Shown: piece after piece, positions 22,652-33,569 of the stretch | Numbering within the stretch: the stretch's first letter is position 1 | Layout: each line of letters starts with the position of its first letter | Assembly (NCBI GenBank): GCA_014621425.1 | Contig: JAANBB010000047.1 | Span: 1 to 64,000, forward strand | DNA from: Cylindrodendrum hubeiense | Lineage: Eukaryota > Ascomycota > Sordariomycetes > Hypocreales > Nectriaceae | DNA: 64,000 nucleotides | Reading direction: 5' to 3' | Made by a program: the position numbers and the translations under genes | The notes under the pieces: generated by a model | Databases searched by the model: none | What the model saw: only the letters and a program-made list of their open reading frames with translations | What the model was told of the DNA's origin: nothing

Positions 22652-24393
22652 ATGGGCTCAATTGACGGACTGAACGGCCGAATCGGCCACCAAGGCCATG
22701 CGTCAGTGAATGGCAACTCGTTTGCATCTGCAAATGCAAGTCTAGATTATGATGTTCTCATCGTTGGCGCCGGTCTCAGTGGAATCTTTTCACTGTATCG
22801 GATGCGTCAACTTGGCCTGAGAGTCAGGGTTCTGGAGGCTGGATCAGCTGAAGGCGGCACATGGTTCTGGTAAATGCGGCTTTGGAAATTCCTTTTGGCA
22901 GCACGCACTAATATGAGACTAGGAACCGATATCCTGGTGCAAGATTTGACTCGGAGAGTTACTCATATATCTTTTCCTTCTCCCAGGAAGTTCTGGATGA
23001 ATGGAACTGGACAGAGCATTTCGCACCCCAGACCGAGACGTTAAAATATGTGCAATACCTCACCAAAAAGTTTGACCTTAAGAGGGACATGCAGTTCAAT
23101 ACGAGCATACGGTCAGCACACTGGCAGCAAGCCAGTGACTCGTGGCTTTTAACCGACCAAGATAGTAAGACATACACTTGTCGCTATCTCATTACGGCCA
23201 TGGGCATTCTCAACGAGCCTACCCTGCCAAACATCCCGGGTGTCCGTGATTTCAAGGGCACTGCGTGGCATACTGCGAGATGGCCTGAGAATGCACCGAG
23301 CCTTGAAGGCAAACGCGTCGGAATCATAGGGACGGGAGCAACTGCTATCCAAACCATCCAGACTATCGCAGATCGCGTCGGCCATTTGACAGTATTTCAA
23401 CGCACAGCAAACTGGACAGCTCCGCTCAGAAACACCAAGATAAGTCCAAAAGAAATGCAGAAGATTCGCAAAGACTATCCTAAAATATTTCGCCAATGTC
23501 TGGAATCATACTCTTGCTTCATTCATGTGGTAAACAAAGAGAGTGTGTTCTCAATGTCAGAGGAGGAGCGCCTTGCTCACTGGGAGGACTTGTATGCCCG
23601 GCCTGGCTTTGCAAAAGTTCTTGGTATCTCCTCGGATATTTATACCGACAGAAAGGCAAACGAACTTTACAGTGCGTTTCACGCGGACAAGATCCGTTCT
23701 CGGATCAAGGATCCCATCGTGGCCGAGAAGCTTGTACCTAAGACCCACGGCTTTGGTACTCGGCGAGTACCACTTGAGAGCGGCTACTACGAGGTTTTCA
23801 ACCAGCCCAACGTTAAATTGGTTGATATTTCCGACAACGCTATCGAGCGGATCACAGAAAGTGGTGTGCAAACTCATGATGAAACATATGACCTTGACAT
23901 TCTCATCTATGCGACTGGCTTTGATGCCGTGACCGGATCATTCAATGCAATCGAATTCAAGGGTCTCAATGACACAAACCTCAAAGATGTGTGGAGCAAT
24001 GGCATTCGAACTTTCTTAGGGTTAACCGTGAAAGATTTCCCTAACATGTTCATGATCATGGGTCCTCATCAAATGTTCGGCAATATCCCTCGAAGCATCG
24101 AGTACGCAGTCGAATGGACTTCGGACTTCATCAAATATGCCCACGAAAACAACGTGTTATATGTGGAAGCGACAGAGGAGGGTATGGACCAGTGGACGGA
24201 GCATGTGCATGAGTGTGGGAAGGGACTGTTAGCGAACGAGGTCGATTCGTGGATGACGGGGGTCAATAAGAATCTTGCTCATAAGCAGAAGAGGTCGATG
24301 ACTAGGTATAATGGGCCAGCGCCTGGTTACCGAAAGAGGTGCGATGAGGTGAAGCAGAGAAGCTATTCGGACTTTGTAATGAAACAAGGATAG
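22652..24393 (+). CDS. Baeyer-Villiger monooxygenase (class B flavoprotein) 1
   Basis: This FAD- and NADPH-dependent enzyme inserts one oxygen next to a ketone, giving an ester or lactone. Two exons (22652-22869, 22923-24393) join in frame to 562 residues. The FAD Rossmann motif is GAGLSG at 39-44, followed by GGTWFWNRYPGARFDSES, typical of cyclohexanone-monooxygenase-like proteins. The Baeyer-Villiger fingerprint F-x-G-x3-H-x3-W-P appears as FKGTAWHTARWP near residue 183, and the NADPH motif GTGATA near 209. ATGFDAVTGSF lies near the end, as expected. The intact fingerprint separates it from ordinary flavin-containing N- or S-oxidising monooxygenases. It is the leftmost member of a tight run with an esterase, dehydrogenases and a CoA ligase. 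The substrate ketone is not known. Confidence 0.88.
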
Positions 24394-24721
24394 TGTGTTT
24401 GTTAATTTAGTGGTGCTAATTAAACATGGACTACCAACTACCGCTGGCATATTATGTTAAACGCTAAGTTTACTACTGATCAGAACTCAGTGAGCTTAGA
24501 ATTAGGGGGCAGTTCTATGGTTTGCGATTGCTGAAATGACCATTTGCACGTTCTGCACACCTTGTCTAGTCATGTGCCTTTAAATTCTGGGTTGAGCTTG
24601 GGCGATTCAATCACTTTAAGCTTCACGCAATGGTTGCTCAATGCCATATTGACGAATCGTCTCCTACCCCACAATAATCATTTTATAACAGGCGTAAATG
24701 TTTCTTATCTGAAATCAGACT
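24394..24721. other. Intergenic, convergent gap
   Basis: This short A/T-rich gap lies between the 3' ends of the first monooxygenase and the esterase. Nothing further is recognised. Confidence 0.5.
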
Positions 24722-25840
24722 TTATGTCTTTATGACAAAGCTGTCAGAAGCCGATGGCTTTGATAGCGCCCACCGAATCCCTTCCTCCATGACCTTGTCC
24801 CACCTCGACGAGGCTGATAGTCTATCTCCAAATCGTCGGAAACCATGTGGCACACCTTGGAAGAGGGTGACATCGGTTGGAACCCTGTGGAAAATGTCAG
24901 CTCCCAATCCAGTAAGGATGAACGAGGGTCCTAATCACCTCGCCTCGGTCAGCATTTGAGCATAAAGCAGGCCTTCATCTCTCATAGGATCAAGACCAGC
25001 AATTCCGAAGACTGTCGGAGGAAGCCCTTCTACCTGCAAGGGTAGGGCGTTGCCCGGATTGAGCTTTATGTCTTCAATCTGGGGAGTTTTGATCTGTAAT
25101 AGATCCACGAAGAATCTCACGGTCTTCACAGGCAATATCGGCGCGTTTTCGTTTTCCCTGTAACTCGATACAGATGGGTCTTTTAGTTTTTTGAGTTGCG
25201 GCTCATAACAGTCCATATGCGCGAGGCAGGGAATCATCAATACTTGTCCAACAATTGCGGGGGAAGATTTGGTCCCTTTGCTCATTCCCAGGTGCTGTTC
25301 TAGGACGAGCGAGGCAGCAAGCTGCGCGCCTGCCGAGATGCCTCCAATCACGAACTTTTGGCTATTTCCACCAAATTCACTCACATGTACGTGCGCCCAT
25401 TCAAACGCATCCTCAGTATCATTCCAGGCGGTAGGATAAATATACTCGGGTGTATGGCGATAATTGACGTTGAGAACGACGACCGCTGCCCCACACGCAA
25501 TTCGGGAGCACACGGCATCTTCAGAGGATAGAGTACCGAATAAAAAGCCACCACCATGAAGATGGATATAAACGGGCAGCTCTTCAGTTTCGTGAATAGA
25601 AACAGGACGGTAGGTGCGAGCTTCGATGGAGCTCCCGTCCCGTGTCGGGATTTTGAAATCCTTGATGTGGACTTGCGGTCCTAGAGATTTCATGGCTTCT
25701 GCTGCAATCACCTCGCGATCCTCGTTGATGAGTTGTTTTCGCTCTGATAGCGGCTGATCCACCGCGGGTGGCGATTGAAGAGTCGCCTGCACAGCGAGCC
25801 ATTCATCACTCGGGCCTCCATAGATGGAAAAGTCAGACAT
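24722..25840 (-). CDS. Alpha/beta-hydrolase, HSL-family esterase
   Basis: This is a carboxylester hydrolase of the hormone-sensitive-lipase type. Two exons (24939-25840, 24722-24884) give 354 residues. The oxyanion-hole motif HLHGGGFLFG lies near residue 90, and the nucleophile elbow GGISAGAQLA carries the catalytic serine. The acid residue is likely in GLDPMRDEG and the catalytic histidine in VPHGFRRF, which lies in exon 2, so the splice is required for activity. There is no signal peptide, so it is probably cytosolic. It is flanked by a Baeyer-Villiger monooxygenase and divergent from a short-chain dehydrogenase. The natural inference is that it hydrolyses the ester or lactone made by the neighbouring monooxygenase. 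Its actual substrate is untested. Confidence 0.87.
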
Positions 25841-26208
25841 TGCAGTAGGATTGGTGGGTGAAGAACGTAGGATTCTCTTGCGGACAGGTATAGTGACAGC
25901 ACTCCAATTCCAGAGTCAATAAATTCAGAGGACGCGTTGCTGGTGTCTTTGCATCCCAACACCAGGTCTTCCGGCTCCACCTCCTCAGGCAGCCCCGCGT
26001 CGCTGACTGATTAACGCATGCGGCATTCGGCATTAGCTACGGGACGACCCGGCTTTCCAAAATAGGAGATGCCTACTGCCATGCCTGCTGACGTGCCTGG
26101 GCAAATCTGGTGAATCTGAAAGCTGACAGACGGCGATGAATTAAATAAATCATTCAAAGCCAAGAACACGCAGGGAATTAACAGCACCTGAAAAGGAAAC
26201 AATCCAAA
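25841..26208. promoter_or_regulatory. Divergent promoter, esterase and dehydrogenase 1
   Basis: This 368 bp region between divergent starts must contain both promoters, which suggests joint control of the two genes. I do not see a repeated motif clear enough to call an operator. Confidence 0.4.
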
Positions 26209-27113
26209 ATGTCATCGGATATCCCAGCAACCCCCCCTTCTCGCTCATTCAAGGGCAAGGTGGCCATCGTCACAGGTGCCGGCTGTGCTGGCGATGGGAT
26301 TGGAAATGGTCGTGCAATCTCCATCATGTTGGCCGACGAGGGCTGCAATGTAATTTGCTTGGATATGGATTTGCCATGGGCAGAAAAGACCGCCGAAATG
26401 GCCAACTCTGAGACGGGTCGTGGAACAGCGCTCCCTTTCCAAGGAGACGTCACATCACCAACCGATTGTGAAGGAGTGGTGAAATTTGCACTTTCCAAGT
26501 TTGACCGCTTAGATATCCTGGTCAACAACGTCGGAATTGCCGGTGCACCAGGCACCGCGGTCGACGTGGATATGGAGCACTGGGCAAAAAGTCTGGAAAT
26601 CAACGTCTCGAGCATGGTGCTCATGTCGAAGTATGCGATTCCTGCCATGAGACGTAACGAAGGAGAAATGAAAGGATCCATTGTGAACATGGGAAGCGTG
26701 GCTGGGCTCAAAGGGGGCACACCGCATTTGCTGTACCCAACTTCCAAAGGCGCTGTAGTCAATATGACCAGGGCCATGGCTGCACATCATGCCAAGGACG
26801 GCATTCGAGTCAACTGCGTTTGTCCCGGAGTAAGCTATTTTCCCATTTCAGATCTTACACATGGACTGATTCATCACAGATGCTCTATACACCTATGATG
26901 TATGCTGGAGGAATGACGGAGGAAGCGAGGGCGGCAAGGAAGGCGAGAAGTTTACTTGGGACTGAGGGTACCGGCTGGGATTGCGCTTGTGCAGTTACGT
27001 TCCTAGCTAGTAATCATGCTAGGTGGATCACGGGGGCAATCCTCCCCGTGGATGCCGGCGCCACAGCGGCTGTTGGCATTGGAATGCCCGCCAGCGCAAG
27101 TGTAAACGGATGA
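26209..27113 (+). CDS. Short-chain dehydrogenase/reductase 1
   Basis: This is an NAD(P)-dependent alcohol/ketone oxidoreductase of the classical SDR family. Two exons (26209-26829, 26880-27113) give 284 residues. The cofactor motif is VTGAGCAGDGIGNGRA, with a longer glycine loop than usual. NNVGIAGA is the conserved NNxG motif, NMGSVAGLKG has the catalytic serine and YPTSK the Tyr-x3-Lys pair. An aspartate after strand 2 (CLDMDL) favours NAD over NADP. The C-terminus ends in an Ala/Gly-rich tail without a peroxisomal signal. It is divergent from the esterase and convergent with the zinc alcohol dehydrogenase. In the proposed pathway it could oxidise the starting secondary alcohol to the ketone. 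That role is inferred from context. Confidence 0.87.
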
Positions 27114-27222
27114 AATATATAAAAGTTGAGGCTATTGCAATAAATTTGAAAGATGTGTAACTCTTGTCAATCTGTGTCGCCTGAACAATGGTAGATATAG
27201 TGTGCTTCGAGTTCAGAAGTAA

Positions 27223-28683
27223 CTACTCGTGCATCAAAGCCATCCGGCCCTTCACCTTTCCCTCACCTAACGCTTTTAGAACTGCAGGAAAGTCCTCTAG
27301 CCTGCCTTCTTCGACTTGCGGCGATATAGCCCTAGTTTTAATCAGTTGAAGAACCTCCTCAAGATCCCTAACCTGTCCGCCGTAGGAAAATATGTAGCTC
27401 AGTCTCTTGCGAGTCCCAATCTTCATGTGGATGGTATTCTCCGTATCCAGACTTCCAATGCATAGCAATTTGCCGCCGCGTCGGACTGAATAAAGCCCAC
27501 ACCGTTAGATAACTCCGCAAACTGAATTATAGACATTTTCATACAACTTACCAATATGTTGAGAGTCTTCAAACGTCTGATGAGTCCCCACGAAATCCAG
27601 GACTGTGTCGATTTTCCCGGCTAGACCATTTTCCACAACGAACTCTTGCGGCGACTTTCCGGCAGGGACAATATCACTTGCTGGGACACCTAGTTTCGCT
27701 GCATTCTCAAGGCAATCTTCTCTGATGTCGCAGACAATAACCCTGGCTCCAATATCCATGACAATTTGCAAGGCGTTGAAACCGAGCCCACCCAATCCGA
27801 ACAAAAAGGTTGTCTCCGTCTTCTTGACTTCACCTCTTCTGTGAATTGCGTGGTAGGCTGTGTTAACTGCGTCCGTGGCCACAGCTGCTTCAGCGGGTGT
27901 TACGCCTATGGGATATGAGTAAGGAATAATTTCTTCATAACATTGGGACTAATAGATCAGATCTATAAGCACCTACATACCATCTGGAACGAGGACGGCC
28001 CCTCTTATGTCAATGGTGGCGTATGGTGCGTAAAAGCCGTCTTGTCCAATTCCTGAATGGTGGCCTCTCTCACATATCTGCGACAGGTCTCGCGAACATT
28101 CGGGACAGTCTTCCCCGGCGCAGCCTGGAACGGCATGAAGAGCGACCAGATCACCCTAAATATTTTCAGTCGTGCCAACTTAAGAACATGAGGCTTTCTC
28201 ATTTACCACTCGAAGATTTGAACCCTTGACCTCTGTGCCGATTTGCACGATCCTCCCACAGCCCTCGTGGCCCTGTAAACAGAGTTATGATCAGCAACGT
28301 GTTAAAAAAAAACGCCGAATCTTATAAGAATGTCTCAACCTACCAACGTGAACTTCTCCTGAAACCATTCGGGTTGTTTATCGATTGTGAGGAGTGAGTG
28401 GTCACTACGGCACACTGCCATTATACGATAAGAATACAACACGATAAATATAGTGCTGTTGGGGACGGATAATAACGTAAATTGAGAAGACTTTACCTGC
28501 AGAAGCTATCATTTTACAAAGAATCCCTGTGGGTGGTGGCCGAGGCACAGGGATTTCTTCCCAGATCTGTGAATCAGTTACCTCCCGCCTAGACCAAAAT
28601 TACGATGAGCTTGAAATTACTGGTTCCGGGTTTCCCTTGTGTTTCCTCCATGCAAACATGGTCTTGGGGATTTCGATTGCCAT
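27223..28683 (-). CDS. Zinc-dependent medium-chain alcohol dehydrogenase
   Basis: This is an NAD(P)-linked alcohol dehydrogenase of the MDR family. Seven exons (28621-28683, 28497-28566, 28344-28414, 28207-28272, 27981-28155, 27552-27905, 27223-27485) join in frame to 353 residues. The first exon matters: it gives the usual beta-barrel start (MAIEIPKTMFAWRKHKGNPE) ahead of the ASAVCRSDH motif. Catalytic zinc ligands are Cys46 and the GHEG histidine at 69. The structural zinc loop has four cysteines (GCAGEDCPECSRDLSQIC), the first gap being longer than standard. The Rossmann motif is FGLGGLGFNALQ. It is divergent from the CoA ligase. In the cluster it could oxidise the omega-hydroxy acid released by the esterase. 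Substrate and cofactor preference are not fixed by sequence. Confidence 0.86.
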
Positions 28684-29293
28684 TTTTAGTCAAGTATGTT
28701 TTAGGAGTCCTTGCTGCCTATTGATTTTCTCGGCAAGTGGTGAAGGAGCAATATCTCTCGTTGCGTCGCAAGAAGTAAGTGTTTTATTCTCAGCACTTAA
28801 GCTATTCAGAATGAAACAATAAGCCTAGAGATCGATGACATCAATTAATTGTCATTGTATACAACCGTGCTACCTAGGCTGTTGCTTAGAGGCTTGGGTA
28901 GGGCGGGGATGCTGCCCCGCGATTATTAGCTCCGGGTCAGCCGGGCGAACTCGGTTGTCATTCGGCATACTTATTTCGGTCAAGCCGTCGCAGTTCCTTG
29001 ACATCATTTCGCCTAGCGCTCGGGGGCCTTCGCTTCGGCTTTGTGCAACCTGTTTGTAAACGAGAGTGTCGACCCTGTTGTTCCGGTAAGTAGTACCCCC
29101 AGCTTATTTGTTGCGTCTCCCCGGGCCCTTGAGTATGTACACACCCCACTATGGGAACTGTGGATGTAGTAGTACATAAGTCTAGACAAGTCGTGACTTT
29201 ATCCCGGTCATTTTAGTTGCATCTATCGAACAATATACTTTGATACGTACCCCAAATTAGATGATCTAGAGATTTGAGTACAAGTTCCGAAAA
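28684..29293. promoter_or_regulatory. Divergent promoter, alcohol dehydrogenase and CoA ligase
   Basis: These 610 bp separate two divergent starts. The region has mixed composition with a GC-rich patch near 28900-29050. No coding exon or clear operator repeat is visible. Confidence 0.4.
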
Positions 29294-31359
29294 ATGGTGT
29301 TCTATCCTCCTAAATGGGTGCCAGAGCTCCCGATAGGTTCGTCTTAGACACTACTTCTTCTCCGTTAGAAAACCAATGGTGTTAACTCTCAACTATAGAC
29401 CCACCTGATTCGATATCGATTGCAGAGTTCATGAGGCGAGAAGACCTTGGGCGATGTCCTTTATCAGAAAGCCGAAACCCGTTCACATGCGCCCTCACTG
29501 GACGCACATACTCAGTTGCAGAGTTTTTTCAACGATCCGAATCCCTAGCCAAAGCATACTCTAAACGACTAGGGTGGTTACCTAATGAAGGAACGGCATG
29601 GGAAAAGGTCATCGCTATTTTTGCCTTCAACACTGTGAGCGATGCACAAAAAGTCAAATTTCGCAAGTTTGCTCACCAAGTCATCAGATCGACTATATCA
29701 CGGCCGTATACGGCGTGCACAGGCTATCAGGAATTGTAACACCTGCAAATGCTGTTTATTCTGCTGCAGAATTGCAACATCAACTAGTATCATCAGGGGC
29801 AAAGGCAGTCATTACATGCATGCCGTTGCTTAAAACGGCCCTGCAAGCTGCAAGAGGCGCTGGTATTCCAGAGAGTCATGTATTCATTCTGGAGACTCCT
29901 GGTTATGAGACCAAATCAGTGATACCCTACGCGACAATCGAAGAGCTGATTGTGGAAGGCACCAAACTTCAAGAAATGGAGTCCTTAAAATGGACAAAAG
30001 GCCAAGGAGCTCGCCAACCTGCCTTTCTATGCTACTCCAGTGGCACATCGGGGCTGCCGGTGCGTTTAACATGATCACTAAACGGAACCTTTTCGACTAA
30101 CTTTGCGATCAGAAAGCGGTCATGATTTCTCATCGGAATGTCATTTCTAATATTCTACAGCATGTGACATACGAGTCTGTGGCGAGAAAGCAGAGAGACG
30201 TGAGAGTGCAAAACGTGCTTGGTTTTCTCCCATTCAGTCACATATACGGACTCATCGTCGTTGCTCATAGCTGCACATGGCGCGGTGATGGGATTTTTGT
30301 GTTGCCGAAGTACGAATTTCGATGGTTTCTGGAATCAATTCAGAAGCATAAAATCGAGCAGCTGCTAGTGGTATGTAACCCGAGATCGAATGTTGATCCC
30401 AGGAATTAACCTCAATCAGGTGCCTCCAATCATTATCAATATGCTGCGCAACAAGGAAATTTGTCAAAAATATGACCTAAGCAGTGTTCGTTTTGTATAC
30501 AGCGGTGCTGCTCCGCTAGGTAATGAGACTATTGATGAGGTCCAAAAGATGTACCCAACATGGACCATAGCTCAAGCTTATGGTAGGAACCTACTCGCAC
30601 AAACAAGATTCCGTTACTGACATGTGTTAGGGATGACGGAAACTGCCGTTGTTGTTACCTCACCCAGTGAGCATGACGTGTATGCAAGGGCTTCAGGGTC
30701 TTTGCTACCAGGAACAAAAGCAAAAATAATTGACGTTGAGGGCAGAGAGATAACTGAATACGAGAAGCCTGGTGAAATTCTCGTCCAGGGCCCGGCGGTC
30801 GTCTTGGGTTATTTGAACAATGAATCAGCAACCTCAGAGACATTTGTCTACCATGATGATGGCCGATGGATTCGAACTGGAGACGAAGCTCTTGTCACGT
30901 TGGCACCTTCTGGAAACGAGCAGATTGTTATCGTTGATCGCATCAAGGAGTTGATCAAGGTCAAGGTGAGTTTCATAGAACTTTGCCTTCTTATTGCTTT
31001 AAAAATTCAGATATTGACAATTCCAGGGCCATCAAGTTGCACCGGCAGAACTCGAGGCACACATACTATCGCACCCTGCAGTAGCCGACTGTGCAGTTAT
31101 TCAGACACATGATGAAAGGTCTGGAGAAGTCCCGAAGGCATTCGTAGTGAAGTCGCCAGAGGCGGTATCAATTTCAGACGAGGACCTTGCCCAAAAGGTG
31201 ATGGCATACGTTGCTGATCACAAAGCCCCTTACAAGTGTCTTAAAGGTGGTGTGGAATTTGTTGACTTGATCCCCAAGAGTCCAAGTGGGAAGATTTTGA
31301 GGCGATTACTCCGAGACAGAGAGAAGGAGGCAAGGAGGAAACAAGGTACAAAGCTGTAG
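29294..31359 (+). CDS. Acyl/aryl-CoA ligase (4-coumarate-CoA ligase-like)
   Basis: This ANL-superfamily enzyme activates a carboxylic acid by ATP to an acyl-AMP and then a CoA thioester. Seven exons (29294-29336, 29399-29634, 29688-30059, 30113-30370, 30420-30582, 30631-30965, 31027-31359) give 579 residues. The motifs are in order: the P-loop YSSGTSGLPKAVMISH (split by an intron after LP), FVYSGAAPLG, YGMTET, GRWIRTGDEA, and the C-terminal PKSPSGKILRR with the catalytic lysine. The protein ends in TKL, a weak match to a peroxisomal PTS1 tripeptide, as seen in many fungal 4CL-like ligases. It lies in the middle of the monooxygenase/dehydrogenase cluster, where it would channel the final acid to beta-oxidation. 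Substrate could be a dicarboxylic, fatty or phenylpropanoid acid; sequence alone does not decide. Confidence 0.88.
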
Positions 31360-31685
31360 TAATCTAGTTCTTAACCGCGACTTAGTACTAGAAAAAGAAT
31401 ACGTAATTGTATTTTAGCTGAGAAGTTACAACCATAAAAACAGAGGGTAGCAGGATGGACGAAGTCGATATTACAATACTCTATTAAATCCATGATTGTC
31501 CTCGATTTGCCGCAGTGAAAATGGAATGAGTTTCGGTATTTATTGGATAAGTCTCTCCCATCATGTCTACAAAGGATTCATAACGTCCAGTTTACTTGAG
31601 AGGTATTGCTTGTGTGATTATTGATATATATTGACTTTATTCAAGAAGATCCAGAAGATGAAAACAAATAGACAAGCAGTACAAT
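31360..31685. other. Intergenic, convergent gap
   Basis: This A/T-rich gap lies between the 3' ends of the CoA ligase and the second short-chain dehydrogenase. Nothing else is recognised. Confidence 0.5.
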
Positions 31686-32887
31686 TTATTCTTTGTACGT
31701 CCTGACTTTATAACCATCCAGCCATTTGTCCTCGATTATAATGAGCTGAGACTCTTGAACCCTTTTGAAATATTCGTCCTCCTTAGTGTCCTTATAATCA
31801 TCTCTATCGATGTCCTGGAACCCCTCCTTAGCAATGGAGCGAGGTGTGATCGCAAGTGAGCGCCCTTGATATAGTTAATGAATAGGCAATATTGCGAATG
31901 GCGAGTGAGGATCAACGTTTAAAGGAAGTTTCTTACCATTTATCGATTTGTCAGTTGCAATTCTCATCATGCAGGCGGCCACATCTATTTGCTCTCCGAA
32001 TTCGACTCCACGGTCAAGCAGCCATTTTTCATACTCTGCGGTACGAATGGCACTCTTGATCCAGCATGGGGCAACATAATTTATACGAATGCCTTGCTCA
32101 AAGCTGGAACGTCGTGCGGTCCTCATGAACCCTCTCAGTCCATACTTTGTTGCTGTATATTCCCAGTTGCCCTAGCACTGTTCTCAGTATTTTGCATGGA
32201 ACAGCTGATCAAAGGACGGATGAAGAACATGCTTACCGGAGAGTCAATCCATGCAACCATACTTCCTGTGATAATAAAGCATCGATCCCTCTCTTCGTTA
32301 TCAGGCTGCTTTCTAAAATAGTGCACGGCAAGCTTCCACGTATACAAGGTACCCTCCAGATTAACTTTGACGATATTCAGATTGGGCTTAGTTGGCTCCT
32401 GGTTCGGGTCTACGATCAAGATGTATCAGTGATTACTTTCTTCTGAGCAAGGGGGAAATATTAAGCTATAATATTCCTTGCTGTGTAGTGAAGCCAGAGC
32501 AAACCTACCATCCAAGTTCCACAGGCTATCGCCGGAGCTGCGACTAATCCCAGCGTTGGCAATGACTATGTCAACACTGTTGTTCGGACTTTTGCTCTTG
32601 GCTGTCTCAAACATGGCTTTTTGCTGATCCCAATCACGGATGTCGCATTTGATGAAAACAGAGCAAACATGATTGGTGTTCAATTCCTTTTCAATAGCTT
32701 TTCCGCGCTTCTCATCGACGTCGGCAAATGTGACAAAGGCACCTGCAGCGACGAATTCACGAACGCAAACCTCTCCCATGCCATTCGCACCTCCTGTGAT
32801 TATAACAGACTTTTGGCGGACATTGTCACGGTTAGGAGGAATGGTGCAGTCTAGTGGGCCATTGTAGGTATATCGAGGGAGGGGCAT
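31686..32887 (-). CDS. Short-chain dehydrogenase/reductase 2
   Basis: This is a classical SDR resembling fungal 15-hydroxyprostaglandin-dehydrogenase-like proteins. Four exons (32509-32887, 32237-32409, 31937-32171, 31686-31864) join in frame to 321 residues. VIITGGANGMGEV is the cofactor loop, FADVDEKRG has the Asp that prefers NAD, and ANAGIS the NAG motif. ITGSMVAW carries the catalytic serine and YTATK the Tyr-x3-Lys pair. The second and third exons bring the active-site serine and tyrosine together, so all splices are needed. A charged C-terminal extension (RDDYKDTKEDEYFKRVQES) goes beyond the SDR core. It is divergent from the second Baeyer-Villiger gene. It may act on an alcohol or hydroxy acid of the same pathway. 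Confidence 0.86.
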
Positions 32888-33569
32888 CGTGACTGATTTT
32901 TGACGGAACAGGTTCTGTCAGTCAATAGATAAAAGTAGTATGATAATGTGAAAAGTATGACAAAATGCGATACAGCAATTGAGCAAGTATCGCGCACTAT
33001 CTCAACTTGCAAGTAACGTCAGTAATATGTGATGGAAGTCGGCTTAGACCGCGAATCCTGCCCACATTGTGATACACTACCCTACATCTTACCCCGCGTT
33101 CATCTTCGGGATGCTTTTCCCTATTCACCGGCAATCCAAATTAGGACAGCCGTGTCCACTTTTTCTCTAATACCGAGCTCCACCAGACTATAGCCACATG
33201 ACTTCTTTGCCGGACATTGAGTAATCACGCCGTGGCAGTGGGAAATAGCACGGTACCCTTGGTATCGGCATCTGGCCCGATGGAGAGTATGCTAGAGCGA
33301 GTCGCCCATTTCGTGAATTGCCGGACGATTGTTTCCCTTGACTGAAGAGGCCAAAGTATCTCCATAACCATTTAACGGAGATACAGTAACTGAGTAACCC
33401 TACTGGCAGCCACCCATTCACCTGAAGTGCTTGATAGCTTGATTTATCTTTTGTTCAACGATACTGTCGCCTGATTGCATGTGGGTACCTTGCCATCTCA
33501 CACCCAATCCCAACAACGGTATCGAATATTTCTCTCTCTTCGTCGCCTGGTCCGCTGTCGTTCCAAATC
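32888..33569. promoter_or_regulatory. Divergent promoter, dehydrogenase 2 and monooxygenase 2
   Basis: These 682 bp lie between two divergent starts. A C/T-rich leader precedes the monooxygenase ATG. I see no exon chain and no clear repeated operator. Confidence 0.4.
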
